Origin: Hyphomicrobiales bacterium
GTDB lineage: Bacteria > Pseudomonadota > Alphaproteobacteria > Rhizobiales > OSC116
DNA: 64,000 nucleotides
Reading direction: 5' to 3'
NCBI GenBank assembly: GCA_013214705.1
Contig: JABSRZ010000003.1
Span: 62,001 to 126,000, forward strand
Shown piece after piece: positions 1 to 7,699 of the stretch. The notes under the pieces were generated by a model, which saw nothing but the letters and a program-made list of their open reading frames with translations, was not told the origin of the DNA and made no database searches. The translations under genes were made by a program, and so were the position numbers. Position 1 is the first letter of the stretch, and every line of letters starts with the position of its first letter.

Positions 1-191
1 GCCACCAAAAATGAGGTGATGGGCAGAGTGGCAAGGCTTTTATCGGTCGCGATGCTGAAAGCGACATTAGCGGCTAAACTCATAACCGAAAAAGTGGTGA
101 CACCGCCAAGCGCAAAACACAGGCCAAGAAGTATTGCATTTTTGCGAGCTAAGCTATCATTTATTGTGGTGTCACGGGTAGAATCAGTCAC
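1..191 (-). CDS. MFS transporter, N-terminal part (runs off the window)
   Basis: The first 63 codons of a minus-strand gene that continues past the window edge. Translation from a GTG at 191 gives a short polar start, a hydrophobic first membrane segment (about residues 23-48, with ALGGVTTFS inside) and then DKSLATLPIT, a stretch typical of the loop after helix 1 in one group of major facilitator superfamily exporters that is common in alphaproteobacteria. The substrate cannot be inferred. Upstream ATG and GTG codons in the other frames run into stops within a few codons, so the GTG start is the best available; the ribosome binding site is weak. The gene lies 140 bp downstream of thiL in the same direction. 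Confidence 0.7.
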   Translation of the reverse strand, partial: MTDSTRDTTINDSLARKNAILLGLCFALGGVTTFSVMSLAANVAFSIATDKSLATLPITSFLV

Positions 192-331
192 AAATCACCA
201 TATAATTATGTAAAATATACTAGTGATATAACCTAAAAATATTTGCAACACCATTCAATTGTATTGATCTATTCAACAAATCGTGATTATGGCCGCATGG
301 GCGCCGCCACTTGCCACTGCCATGGTGCATT

Positions 332-1357
332 TCACCAACTATGGGAATGACTTAAGTTAAACTGCTCGATGTTTAGATTGGTATGTTCATCGATTATTTC
401 TAGGCTGCGGCCGTCGGTTATTGTGCCAATTTTTGTGAGGCAAAACGGCAGATTTTGTGATAATTTCTCGATCGACAACGAATGCTCGGGTTTGGCAGTG
501 AACAGCACTTCATAATCGTCACCGCCGTTCAGAATTTGTGGCAAAATATTCTTCTCATTGGCCAATATATACTGGGTTTCCTGACTATAGGGTATGCGAT
601 TTATGTCTAACTTCGCGCCCATTTCAGAGCGTTTTAAAATTTCGGTTAGGTCGCCCAATAATCCATCTGATATATCCATGGTTGCATTGGCATATCGCGA
701 AATAATTGGCTGTAATTCTACCCGCGGTTCGGGGCACAGATAATGGCTTAAATGGCGGCTATATTTAGCGGATATGCCATTGTTACCGCGATATTCTGGG
801 TGTGAAAGCAAGCCCAAAGCGCCATCGCCAATTGTGCCCGAAACATAAATATCATCGCCTAGCTTTGCATCGCCACGGCGCGGCACTCGGCTGTCTTGCA
901 GCAGGCCTAAAATGGTAATTGTGACGGTAAATGGCCCGGCTGTTTTGACGGTATCACCGCCCAAAAGTGAGATGTTAAAATTGCGTTGATCTATGGCCAA
1001 GCCTTGAGCAAAACTTTCGATGAATGATTCGGTGGTTTTGCGCGGTAGTGCCACAGACAAAAAATAGCCAAACGGCACGGCGCCTTTAGCCGCCAAATCA
1101 GATATATTCACCCTTAGGCATTTTTGGGCCAATATTGTGGGGTCATCGTTAGCAAAAAAATGAGTGCCTGCCACCAATGTATCCATATTTATTGCCAATA
1201 ACCCATTGCCAATGTTACCCAAAACAGCAACATCATCATTTAGATTATCTGCGCCAAATGCATTGGCAGACAATGGTGAAAAATATTTTGCAATGATGTC
1301 CTTTTCAAGCACTTTACCCACGCCTCTTATTAATGGTCGTATATTAATAGCTCTCAT
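332..1357 (-). CDS. thiL: Thiamine-monophosphate kinase ThiL
   Basis: ThiL phosphorylates thiamine monophosphate with ATP to make thiamine diphosphate, the last step of cofactor synthesis, in the cytoplasm. The 341-residue protein has the family landmarks in order: a Mg/ATP site NDDVAVL (usually GDDAAVL), NMDTLVAGTHF, SDLAAKGA, GGDT, MDISDGLLGDL and GGDDYEVLF near the C-terminus. Length is normal. I chose the ATG at 1357 rather than a TTG five codons upstream; neither has a clear ribosome binding site. It is the last gene of the run nrdR-ribD-ribE-ribBA-ribH-nusB-thiL and follows nusB by about 23 bp. No TPP riboswitch is visible. Confidence 0.95.
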   Translation of the reverse strand: MRAINIRPLIRGVGKVLEKDIIAKYFSPLSANAFGADNLNDDVAVLGNIGNGLLAINMDTLVAGTHFFANDDPTILAQKCLRVNISDLAAKGAVPFGYFLSVALPRKTTESFIESFAQGLAIDQRNFNISLLGGDTVKTAGPFTVTITILGLLQDSRVPRRGDAKLGDDIYVSGTIGDGALGLLSHPEYRGNNGISAKYSRHLSHYLCPEPRVELQPIISRYANATMDISDGLLGDLTEILKRSEMGAKLDINRIPYSQETQYILANEKNILPQILNGGDDYEVLFTAKPEHSLSIEKLSQNLPFCLTKIGTITDGRSLEIIDEHTNLNIEQFNLSHSHSW

Positions 1358-1380
1358 AGGTTGTAAATGCAACTCAATAT

Positions 1381-1878
1381 TTACATTGCGCGAATATCTT
1401 TTGCTATAGCGTCCAGAACGCCATTTATCATGTTGGTTTCGCGGCCATCAAAAAAGGCTGTAGATAGCTCAACATACTCATTTATAATGACTTTTGGCGG
1501 TATATCTGCACGTTTAAGCATTTCGTAACCCGCAGCTCTGAAAATAGCGCGTAAGGTGGTGTCAACCCGAGCCATCGGCCAATCTTTGGTAAGTTTAGCA
1601 TGAATGGCATTGTCAACCTCTGATTGGTTTGCAACTATACCGTGTAGTATATCTTTAAACAAAACCTTATCCATTGTCGATAAATCGATTTGCATAGCGT
1701 CTTGATTGTCTAAATCTACCGCCGAGGGGCCGCGTGAATTAACAAATTCATCGATGATAATGTTGAGATCTGTGCCAGCTATGTCCATCTGGTACAATGC
1801 CAATACAGCACCTAAACGCGCGAGTGAGCGGGCGGATACGGTTTTTTGTTTTTTTGTGTTATCGGTTTTTTCTGTCAT
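1381..1878 (-). CDS. nusB: Transcription antitermination factor NusB
   Basis: NusB binds boxA RNA with ribosomal protein S10 and supports antitermination of rRNA transcription. The 165-residue protein is all-helical as in the family. It starts with a polar Lys/Thr-rich leader, followed by an Arg-rich first helix (SARSLARLGAVLALYQMD) and the C-terminal signature region with ADIPPKVIINEYVELSTAF and NGVLDAIAKD. Between ribH (60 bp upstream) and thiL it keeps the usual alphaproteobacterial ribH-nusB-thiL order, so it is probably co-transcribed with the riboflavin genes. Confidence 0.95.
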   Translation of the reverse strand: MTEKTDNTKKQKTVSARSLARLGAVLALYQMDIAGTDLNIIIDEFVNSRGPSAVDLDNQDAMQIDLSTMDKVLFKDILHGIVANQSEVDNAIHAKLTKDWPMARVDTTLRAIFRAAGYEMLKRADIPPKVIINEYVELSTAFFDGRETNMINGVLDAIAKDIRAM

Positions 1879-1937
1879 TATTTTTAACCTTTATTTATAC
1901 GGCTTACGACGCAATTTATATGGCTTGCGGTTCAGTT

Positions 1938-2387
1938 TTATTTGGCTTTTGGCGCATCAAAATACTTTTTTAACTTAACCATTTGAAGGCAAGCATTGGC
2001 AGCAAAACCGCCTTTATCCATGCCTTGGCTGTCTGCACGGGCCTGCGCTTGTTGTTTGGTTTCGACGGTTAATATAGCGTTGCCAATGGGAAAAGCCTCG
2101 GCCAAGGCCAAATCGGCAATGCCGCGCGCAGATTCGCCGACCACAATATCATAATGCGAGGTTTCGCCGCGAATGACACAACCAAGTGCCACTGCGCCAT
2201 CGAATTTTCCGGTTTCAATGCCTAGTAAGATCGCCAATGGCATTTCTAACGCGCCTGGCACTGACACTTGCTCAAATGTTGCGCCAGCATGCTTTAGGGC
2301 GTGGATGCAGCCTTTCACCAATTCGTCATTGATGGCGGTGTAATAGGGCGAGTCTACAATGAGTATATGTGGTGGTTTATTTGACAT
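1938..2387 (-). CDS. ribH: 6,7-dimethyl-8-ribityllumazine synthase
   Basis: RibH condenses 3,4-dihydroxy-2-butanone 4-phosphate with the ribityl-pyrimidinedione to give lumazine, the penultimate step of riboflavin synthesis. The 149-residue protein has the substrate motifs VPGALEMP and GCVIRGETSHYDIV, whose histidine is the catalytic one, and PIGNAILTVE with a following QAxARA. Length is normal for the family. It lies 24 bp downstream of ribBA and upstream of nusB, in a riboflavin operon with all steps except a clearly competent GTP cyclohydrolase II (see ribBA). Confidence 0.96.
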   Translation of the reverse strand: MSNKPPHILIVDSPYYTAINDELVKGCIHALKHAGATFEQVSVPGALEMPLAILLGIETGKFDGAVALGCVIRGETSHYDIVVGESARGIADLALAEAFPIGNAILTVETKQQAQARADSQGMDKGGFAANACLQMVKLKKYFDAPKAK

Positions 2388-2411
2388 AATTTACTTTCTA
2401 ACCGGACATGA

Positions 2412-3569
2412 TTATCCGATGGTTTGTTGGCCAACAATTGTGAGGCCAAAGGCATCTAGCCCAACGAGGGATTTTTTTGCCGAATTTGACAATAATATTA
2501 CGTTTTTAACCCCCAAATCAGCCAAAATTTCGGCGCCAACGCCGTATTCCATCAACCGTTGGGCGGATGTGGTATCATGATCGGCTACAATCGGGAAATT
2601 ATCGAGTTTTTGCTGTTTGCTTAATATGGTTTCTGACACAACGGTGGGGCGGGTGTCGCGGATCAGCACAATGACACCGCGGCCAGCTTTTTCTATCGCC
2701 TCCATAGATTTTTGAATGACCGCTTGCTCGGTTAATTTTGTGCCTAATAAATCATCGACAATGTTAACCGCATGCATACGCACCAAAATAGGCTCGTCAG
2801 TGGCTACATTGCCTTTGATAAGTGCAATATGCTCGGCATATTCGACAGTATTTAGGTATATCTGGGCTTCGAATTCGCCGCCAAAACCGGTTATTGTGGT
2901 GCTGACGCTGCGCTTAATCAGGCTGTCATTTTGATGGCGATATTTGACCAATTCTTCGATGGTGGCGATTTTTAAATTGTGAAATTGAGCGAATTTTACC
3001 AGATCAGGCAAGCGTGCCATGGTGCCGTCGTCATTCATAATTTCGCAGATAACCCCGGCTGGGTTTAAACCCGCAAGCCGGCTAATATCGACAGCGGCTT
3101 CGGTATGGCCAGTGCGCACCAAAACGCCGCCTTCGCGTGCGATTAGCGGGAAAACATGCCCGGGAGATACGATGTCGGCAGCTGATTTGCTAGGGTCGAC
3201 CGCCACAGATATAGTGAGGGCGCGGTCTCTGGCCGAAATGCCCGTGCTGATGTCATCCCTCGCCTCTATGGATGTGGTGAAACCGGTGCCATGGCGGGCT
3301 TTGTTTTTGCGCGCCATATATTCGAGGTTAAGCTCATCCGCCCGTGCCTCAGTGAGCGGCAGGCAAATTAGGCCGCGGCCATATTTGGCCATAAAATTGA
3401 TGACATCTGGGGTGGCAAATTGTGCGGGTATGACCAAATCGCCTTCATTTTCGCGATCCTCGGCATCGACCAAAATGAACATCTTACCATTGCGGGCATC
3501 TTCGATCACCTCTTCAATGCTAGAAAGATATTGGCTATAAGACGAAGCGTGCTCAAGATTTTGGTTCAT
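2412..3569 (-). CDS. ribB: DHBP synthase fused to a degenerate GTP cyclohydrolase II domain (RibBA/RibBX type)
   Basis: The N-terminal domain (about residues 15-215) is 3,4-dihydroxy-2-butanone 4-phosphate synthase, which makes the four-carbon unit of riboflavin from ribulose 5-phosphate. It has the acidic metal-site run DAEDRENEGDL and HTEAAVDISRLAG. The C-terminal domain (about 222-385) follows the GTP cyclohydrolase II fold (VRMHAVNIVDDLLG, then GRGVIVLIRDTRP and a final RLMEYGVGAEIL), but the three zinc-binding cysteines of active RibA (Cys-x10-Cys-x-Cys) are absent from the expected place. It is therefore probably catalytically dead for GTP opening, as in the RibBX proteins known from other alphaproteobacteria. 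The stop overlaps ribH spacing closely and the start overlaps ribE by 4 bp. Confidence 0.93.
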   Translation of the reverse strand: MNQNLEHASSYSQYLSSIEEVIEDARNGKMFILVDAEDRENEGDLVIPAQFATPDVINFMAKYGRGLICLPLTEARADELNLEYMARKNKARHGTGFTTSIEARDDISTGISARDRALTISVAVDPSKSAADIVSPGHVFPLIAREGGVLVRTGHTEAAVDISRLAGLNPAGVICEIMNDDGTMARLPDLVKFAQFHNLKIATIEELVKYRHQNDSLIKRSVSTTITGFGGEFEAQIYLNTVEYAEHIALIKGNVATDEPILVRMHAVNIVDDLLGTKLTEQAVIQKSMEAIEKAGRGVIVLIRDTRPTVVSETILSKQQKLDNFPIVADHDTTSAQRLMEYGVGAEILADLGVKNVILLSNSAKKSLVGLDAFGLTIVGQQTIG

Positions 3570-4180
3570 ATATTATCCTTCATTTGCAATATGCGGGCGG
3601 CATAGCGAGCCATTTGATCGACCTCGAAATTTACCAAATCACCAAGTTTACGGTCTGACCAAGTGGTTTTTTCGAGTGTATGGGGGATGATGTTAATGCC
3701 GAATTTATTGACATCAACCTCGTTGACAGTCAGGGATGTGCCATCGAGCGCGACAGAGCCTTTGGGCGCGATAAATTGGGCAAATTGGGGCGCGACTTCA
3801 AACGTAAAACGTAGGCTGTCGGCCTCTTTATACAGGTCGGTAATTGTTGCCACACCATCGACATGGCCGCTGACCATGTGGCCGCCTAATTCATCGCCAA
3901 TTTTTAACGAGCGCTCAAGGTTGATTTGGGTTTTTAACTGCCAATTTTTAAGTGTGGTTAAGCCAAGGCTTTCTTCTGATACATCTATCCAAAAGCTGGT
4001 TTTGCCGTGGTTATTATGTTTTGAAACGACGGTCATACAAGCCCCAGAACAACAAATTGATGCACCAATGGCTATGCTTTCAAAATCGTAATTGGACGTG
4101 ATTTCGAATTTTGCGATGCCATTTTGGGCGCGTTTTAAATTGATAATTTCGCCAATGTCGGAAACCAAACCAGTGAACAT
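3566..4180 (-). CDS. ribE: Riboflavin synthase alpha subunit
   Basis: Riboflavin synthase dismutates two lumazine molecules into riboflavin and the pyrimidinedione. The 204-residue protein has two tandem lumazine-binding barrels: it opens with the hallmark MFTGLVSDIG, carries CSGACMTVV and SGHVDGVATI in and after the first barrel, and DGTSLTVNEV in the second. Length is as expected. The gene overlaps ribBA by 4 bp (translational coupling likely) and follows ribD by 48 bp. Confidence 0.96.
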   Translation of the reverse strand: MFTGLVSDIGEIINLKRAQNGIAKFEITSNYDFESIAIGASICCSGACMTVVSKHNNHGKTSFWIDVSEESLGLTTLKNWQLKTQINLERSLKIGDELGGHMVSGHVDGVATITDLYKEADSLRFTFEVAPQFAQFIAPKGSVALDGTSLTVNEVDVNKFGINIIPHTLEKTTWSDRKLGDLVNFEVDQMARYAARILQMKDNI

Positions 4181-4228
4181 ATGTGTCGACCTTTAATATA
4201 TCCCATACCATTATTGAATTTTCACCCG

Positions 4229-5338
4229 CTATGCAAGTGATCTTTGCCAGATTTCGAGTCTATCACAATCTATTGGCATTTCTGAAATCTTTGTGAATGT
4301 TTTGGCGACTAATAAATTAGCTATACCTTGGCGAAGCGCCAGCTTGCCGCCCTGCCCGATGACCTCGGGGGCATAGAATAGATTTAGCTCATCGACTAGA
4401 TTTTGGTCGATAAATGATGACGCGGTTTTGGCGCCGCCCTCTATCATTAAATTGTTAATGCCGTGTTGGCTAAGGATGTTTAAAACCTGAGTCAAATCAA
4501 GATATTGCTGATGTTGTTTGACAAAGTGAATCTGAACTTTTTTAATCTTTAATTGAGCAATTTTAGCCTGATTTTTGGCATTTTTTATGGTCATAATAAG
4601 TGTCGGAATTTGGCCGGCGGTGGTGACCAATTTTGAATCTAACTTTAGGCGTAAATCGCTATCTAACACCACTCGAGCCGGCGAGCGGCTTTGCATCCCA
4701 TCTTGCCGGCAATTGAGCATCGGGTCATCGGCCAAAGCGGTTTCTATGCCAACTAATATCGCATCATTTTTAGCGCGCAAATTGTGGCTATAATTTCGGC
4801 TTTTTTCGCTGGTTATCCATTTTGATGTGCCATCGGCACGCACTATATAGCCATCTTGCGACATGGCTAATTTAAGCATGACATAAGGCCTGTTAGTCTG
4901 AATGCGGCTTAAAAACCCCAGCAAACCTTGTTTGGCCTGCACTTCTAATAAGCCGGTTTCGACAGTTATAGCGGCGGCTTGCAAAATTTTTATGCCTTGG
5001 CCCGAGACTCTAGGGTCTGGGTCAGCTACAGCGATGAAAATTTTAGAAATTTTTGCCGTAACCAAGGCTTGGGCGCACGGCGGGGTGCGGCCAAAATGGG
5101 CACAAGGCTCTAGCGTTACATAGGCGGTTGCGCCGGTTAAGTTATGACCATTTTCTAACGCATCGGCGATGGCCATGGTTTCGGCATGGCGGCCATCTTT
5201 TTGGGTGCAGCCGCTGCCAATGATGGCGTCATTGGCCACGATGACACAACCAACCGACGGGTTATCGCCCACATTGCCAATGCCATCAGCAGCCAAATTT
5301 ATGGCTTGTTGCATATAATATTTGTGTTTATTCATCAT
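4229..5338 (-). CDS. ribD: Bifunctional pyrimidine deaminase/reductase RibD
   Basis: RibD catalyses the second and third steps of riboflavin synthesis: deamination of the diaminopyrimidine, then NADPH-dependent reduction of the ribose side chain. The deaminase domain (about residues 1-145) has the zinc site [10 protein letters not shown] and [16 protein letters not shown]. The reductase domain follows, with [24 protein letters not shown] and a [10 protein letters not shown] nucleotide site. The start is ATG-ATG at 5338/5335, overlapping the end of nrdR by about 10 bp; the frame stays open further upstream but that would run well inside nrdR. Product length is 369 residues, normal for RibD. 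Confidence 0.95.
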   Translation of the reverse strand: MMNKHKYYMQQAINLAADGIGNVGDNPSVGCVIVANDAIIGSGCTQKDGRHAETMAIADALENGHNLTGATAYVTLEPCAHFGRTPPCAQALVTAKISKIFIAVADPDPRVSGQGIKILQAAAITVETGLLEVQAKQGLLGFLSRIQTNRPYVMLKLAMSQDGYIVRADGTSKWITSEKSRNYSHNLRAKNDAILVGIETALADDPMLNCRQDGMQSRSPARVVLDSDLRLKLDSKLVTTAGQIPTLIMTIKNAKNQAKIAQLKIKKVQIHFVKQHQQYLDLTQVLNILSQHGINNLMIEGGAKTASSFIDQNLVDELNLFYAPEVIGQGGKLALRQGIANLLVAKTFTKISEMPIDCDRLEIWQRSLA

Positions 5339-5786
5339 CTTCCGAAAGTTTATTGATGATTTCACCAAATTCTTTGGCTTCGTGGAAATCTTTATAAACC
5401 GATGCAAAGCGGATATAGGCCACTTCATCGAGCACTTTTAGGCCTTCCATAACCATTTGGCCGATGAGTTCAGACTTAATCTCATTTTCGCCCATGCTTT
5501 CTAACCGGCGTGAAATGCCGCTCACCATCAGCTCAATGCGGTCTTCATCTACGTCGCGTTTGCGCAGGGCGATGAGCACTGATGCCATGAGTTTTTCGCG
5601 GCTAAATGGCAAGCGCCGCCCGCTTTTTTTGACTACAGTTAACTCGCGCAATTGCACACGTTCGAACGTTGTAAACCTACCGCCACACTGAGGGCAGAAA
5701 CGCCGACGACGAATGGCTGTATGCTCATCCGTCGGTCGGCTATCTTTAACTTGGGTATCGGTATTTGCGCAAAAGGGGCAACGCAT
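5328..5786 (-). CDS. nrdR: Transcriptional repressor NrdR
   Basis: NrdR represses ribonucleotide reductase genes in response to dATP/ATP. The 152-residue protein begins with the invariant zinc ribbon [17 protein letters not shown], with the second cysteine pair in [17 protein letters not shown], followed by the ATP-cone domain (about residues 46-136: [16 protein letters not shown]). An AAGGA ribosome binding site lies seven bases before the ATG. The gene heads the rib genes and lies 60 bp downstream of glyA, the usual alphaproteobacterial order. A perfect 8-bp inverted repeat overlaps its ribosome binding site region (5796-5821). Confidence 0.97.
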   Translation of the reverse strand: MRCPFCANTDTQVKDSRPTDEHTAIRRRRFCPQCGGRFTTFERVQLRELTVVKKSGRRLPFSREKLMASVLIALRKRDVDEDRIELMVSGISRRLESMGENEIKSELIGQMVMEGLKVLDEVAYIRFASVYKDFHEAKEFGEIINKLSEDDE

Positions 5787-5795
5787 ACACTCATC

Positions 5796-5821
5796 CTTAT
5801 TTTAGGTTAAGCCAAAATAAG
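5796..5821 (-). promoter_or_regulatory. Inverted repeat in the nrdR leader
   Basis: The arms CTTATTTT and AAAATAAG are perfect 8-bp complements separated by 10 bases, in the 59-bp gap between glyA and nrdR. On the transcribed strand the downstream arm ends just at the AAGGA ribosome binding site of nrdR, so a folded RNA could partly hide that site; it could equally be a protein-binding site. It does not match the NrdR box I know (acaCwAtATaTwGtgt). Function is inference only. Confidence 0.35.
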
Positions 5822-5845
5822 AGCATATGCGCGCTATATTAAGGC

Positions 5846-7453
5846 TTAAGCTTCATAAATTGGGAACCGGCGGCATAGATCGCGTACTTTGCGTTTAATG
5901 CGCGACTCAACTTTGCCGTTTCCTTCTTCGCCATTCTCTACCAAACCTTCGACAACTTCAAGAATTAGCTGGCCGATGGTTTCAAATTCTTTTTCGCCAA
6001 AGCCGCGGGTGGTACCAGCTGGTGAACCTAAGCGAACGCCCGAGGTGATGGTTGGTTTTTCTGGGTCGAACGGAACACCATTTTTATTACAGGTGATGTT
6101 GGCGCGGCCTAAAGACTCTTCTACCACTTTGCCAGTTAGCTTCTTAGGCCGTAGGTCGACCAATACAATGTGGGTGTCTGTGCCGTCAGTCACAATATCC
6201 AAACCGCCATCTTTAAGCGTTTGGGCTAGTTTTTGTGCATTTTGCACCACAGCTTTTGCATAAAGTTTAAATTCTGGACGCAAAGCTTCGCCAAAGGCTA
6301 CGGCTTTAGCGGCAATCACATGCATTAAAGGCCCGCCCTGAATGCCGGGGAAGATAGCTGAATTGATTTTTTTGGCCAAAGCTTCATCATTGGTCAAAAT
6401 CATACCGCCACGAGGGCCACGCAGTGTTTTATGGGTTGTGGTTGTCACCACATCAGCAAATGGCAACGGGTTGGGATGTTCGCCACCAGCCACAAGGCCA
6501 GCAAAATGAGCCATGTCGATCAATAATTTAGCGCCGCAACTATCGGCAATTTCGCGGAATTTTGCAAAATCTATTTCGCGCGGGATGGCAGAACCGCCAG
6601 CAATGATAAGTGCTGGTTTATGTTCTAATGCCAAAGCCGCCACTTGGTCATAATCAATTAGGTTATCGGCTTTTTTAACGCCATATTGGATGGCATTAAA
6701 CCATTTGCCGCTTTGGTTTGGTTTGGCACCATGAGTTAAATGGCCACCAGCGTCTAAGCTCATGCCTAAAATGGTATCGCCAGGCGAAATCATCGCCATC
6801 ATTGCGCCTTGGTTGGCTTGCGAGCCAGAATTAGGTTGCACATTTACAAAAGCTGCACCAAATAATTTTTTAGCCCGTTCGATGGCAATATTTTCGACCA
6901 CATCTACATGTTGGCAACCGCCATAGTAGCGACGTCCGGGGTAGCCTTCGGCATATTTATTGGTAAGCACGCTGCCTTGGGCTTCGATAACCGCACGAGA
7001 CACAATGTTTTCAGAGGCGATTAGCTCTATTTCTTCTTGTTGGCGGCGGTATTCTTTATCTATGGCCTTGCGAATTTCATAATCGCCATCACTTACAGAT
7101 TGCGAGAAGAATTTTGGAAATAGTGTTTTAGGATCTATTGCCGATGTTTGGTCTGAACTTTCGCTAGTCGCAGCTTCTGTTTCAGCTTCAGGTTGCTCTT
7201 GTGTTTTGGCTTCGGCTGGTTTTTCTTCGGCGGCATCGCTTGTAGTCGCTTCGCTTGATGTCGCATCGCTTGAAGTCGCTTCGCTTGAAGTCGCATCGCT
7301 TGAAGGCGTATCGCTTGAAGTCGTATCGCTTGAAGGCGTATCGCTGGCCTCTGTTATTGGCTCTTCAGCGGTTTGCACCACATCTGTTTCGGCCGCTGGT
7401 GTTGCCACAGTGTCCACAGTTTCTACGGCATCTTTTTCGTTGGTATCAGACAT
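5846..7453 (-). CDS. glyA: Serine hydroxymethyltransferase with long repeat-rich N-terminal extension
   Basis: GlyA is the PLP enzyme that interconverts serine and glycine and loads tetrahydrofolate with a one-carbon unit. The catalytic core (from about residue 113) is ordinary: [28 protein letters not shown] and the PLP lysine motif [14 protein letters not shown]. The oddity is about 112 extra residues at the front, acidic and rich in Ser, Thr, Ala and Glu, with pentad repeats of the type [10 protein letters not shown] (residues about 38-74). The start is well supported: an AGGGAG ribosome binding site lies just upstream of the ATG, and I find no ATG, GTG or TTG near the usual SHMT start. 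At 535 residues the protein is about 100 longer than the family norm. The extension is probably disordered; its role is unknown. Confidence 0.95.
   Translation of the reverse strand: MSDTNEKDAVETVDTVATPAAETDVVQTAEEPITEASDTPSSDTTSSDTPSSDATSSEATSSDATSSEATTSDAAEEKPAEAKTQEQPEAETEAATSESSDQTSAIDPKTLFPKFFSQSVSDGDYEIRKAIDKEYRRQQEEIELIASENIVSRAVIEAQGSVLTNKYAEGYPGRRYYGGCQHVDVVENIAIERAKKLFGAAFVNVQPNSGSQANQGAMMAMISPGDTILGMSLDAGGHLTHGAKPNQSGKWFNAIQYGVKKADNLIDYDQVAALALEHKPALIIAGGSAIPREIDFAKFREIADSCGAKLLIDMAHFAGLVAGGEHPNPLPFADVVTTTTHKTLRGPRGGMILTNDEALAKKINSAIFPGIQGGPLMHVIAAKAVAFGEALRPEFKLYAKAVVQNAQKLAQTLKDGGLDIVTDGTDTHIVLVDLRPKKLTGKVVEESLGRANITCNKNGVPFDPEKPTITSGVRLGSPAGTTRGFGEKEFETIGQLILEVVEGLVENGEEGNGKVESRIKRKVRDLCRRFPIYEA
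7233..7352 (-). repeat. 15-bp tandem repeat inside the glyA extension
   Basis: Seven full copies and one partial copy of a 15-bp unit (plus-strand form gcatcgcttgaagtc, with variants at the second, third, eleventh, twelfth and fourteenth bases) run without gaps. Each unit encodes one pentapeptide of the [10 protein letters not shown] type. Because 15 is a multiple of three, gain or loss of copies would change the length of the GlyA extension without breaking the frame. Confidence 0.9.
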
Positions 7454-7653
7454 ATATGTCTCCCTTATACGGGTTAAAATTCAGACTGAATAATGATTTT
7501 TGTTGGTGTAACTTGTCATTCAATTACGCCTGTAGATGCTCAATAGCATATGTGATAAAATTAACCAATAGGGTTTAAAGCTTTTGTTGGCTTTGCTCAA
7601 CATATTATTGGCGCGAAACTATTATTTAAAACCTATACTCGTTGTGATTAAAA

Positions 7654-7690
7654 TATAATAAGCCTAGATTTTATGCTTAAAATTAAGCAT
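7654..7690 (+). promoter_or_regulatory. Candidate promoter -10 and palindromic operator before the SLC13 permease
   Basis: A perfect TATAAT stands at 7654-7659; no strong -35 hexamer lies 16-18 bp upstream. Fourteen bases downstream, at 7673-7690, is a perfect palindrome with arms ATGCTTAA and TTAAGCAT around a two-base centre. It covers the expected start of transcription and ends 9 bp before the ATG at 7700, a classic position for a repressor site. The regulator is unknown. Confidence 0.45.
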
Positions 7691-7699
7691 TATTGTAAA

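Noticed and set aside
1879-1937. FMN riboswitch in the riboflavin operon
   Set aside because: The gaps between nrdR, rib genes and nusB are too short and show none of the RFN element's conserved sequence; the same holds for a TPP riboswitch before thiL.
7206-7578. Long plus-strand frames opposite the glyA extension, with repeats of their own
   Set aside because: The repeats are the complement of the 15-bp glyA array; a 15-bp period keeps frames open on both strands.
7454-7699. Glycine riboswitch upstream of glyA
   Set aside because: I do not see the conserved tandem aptamer core, and the ribosome binding site lies in plain AT-rich sequence.
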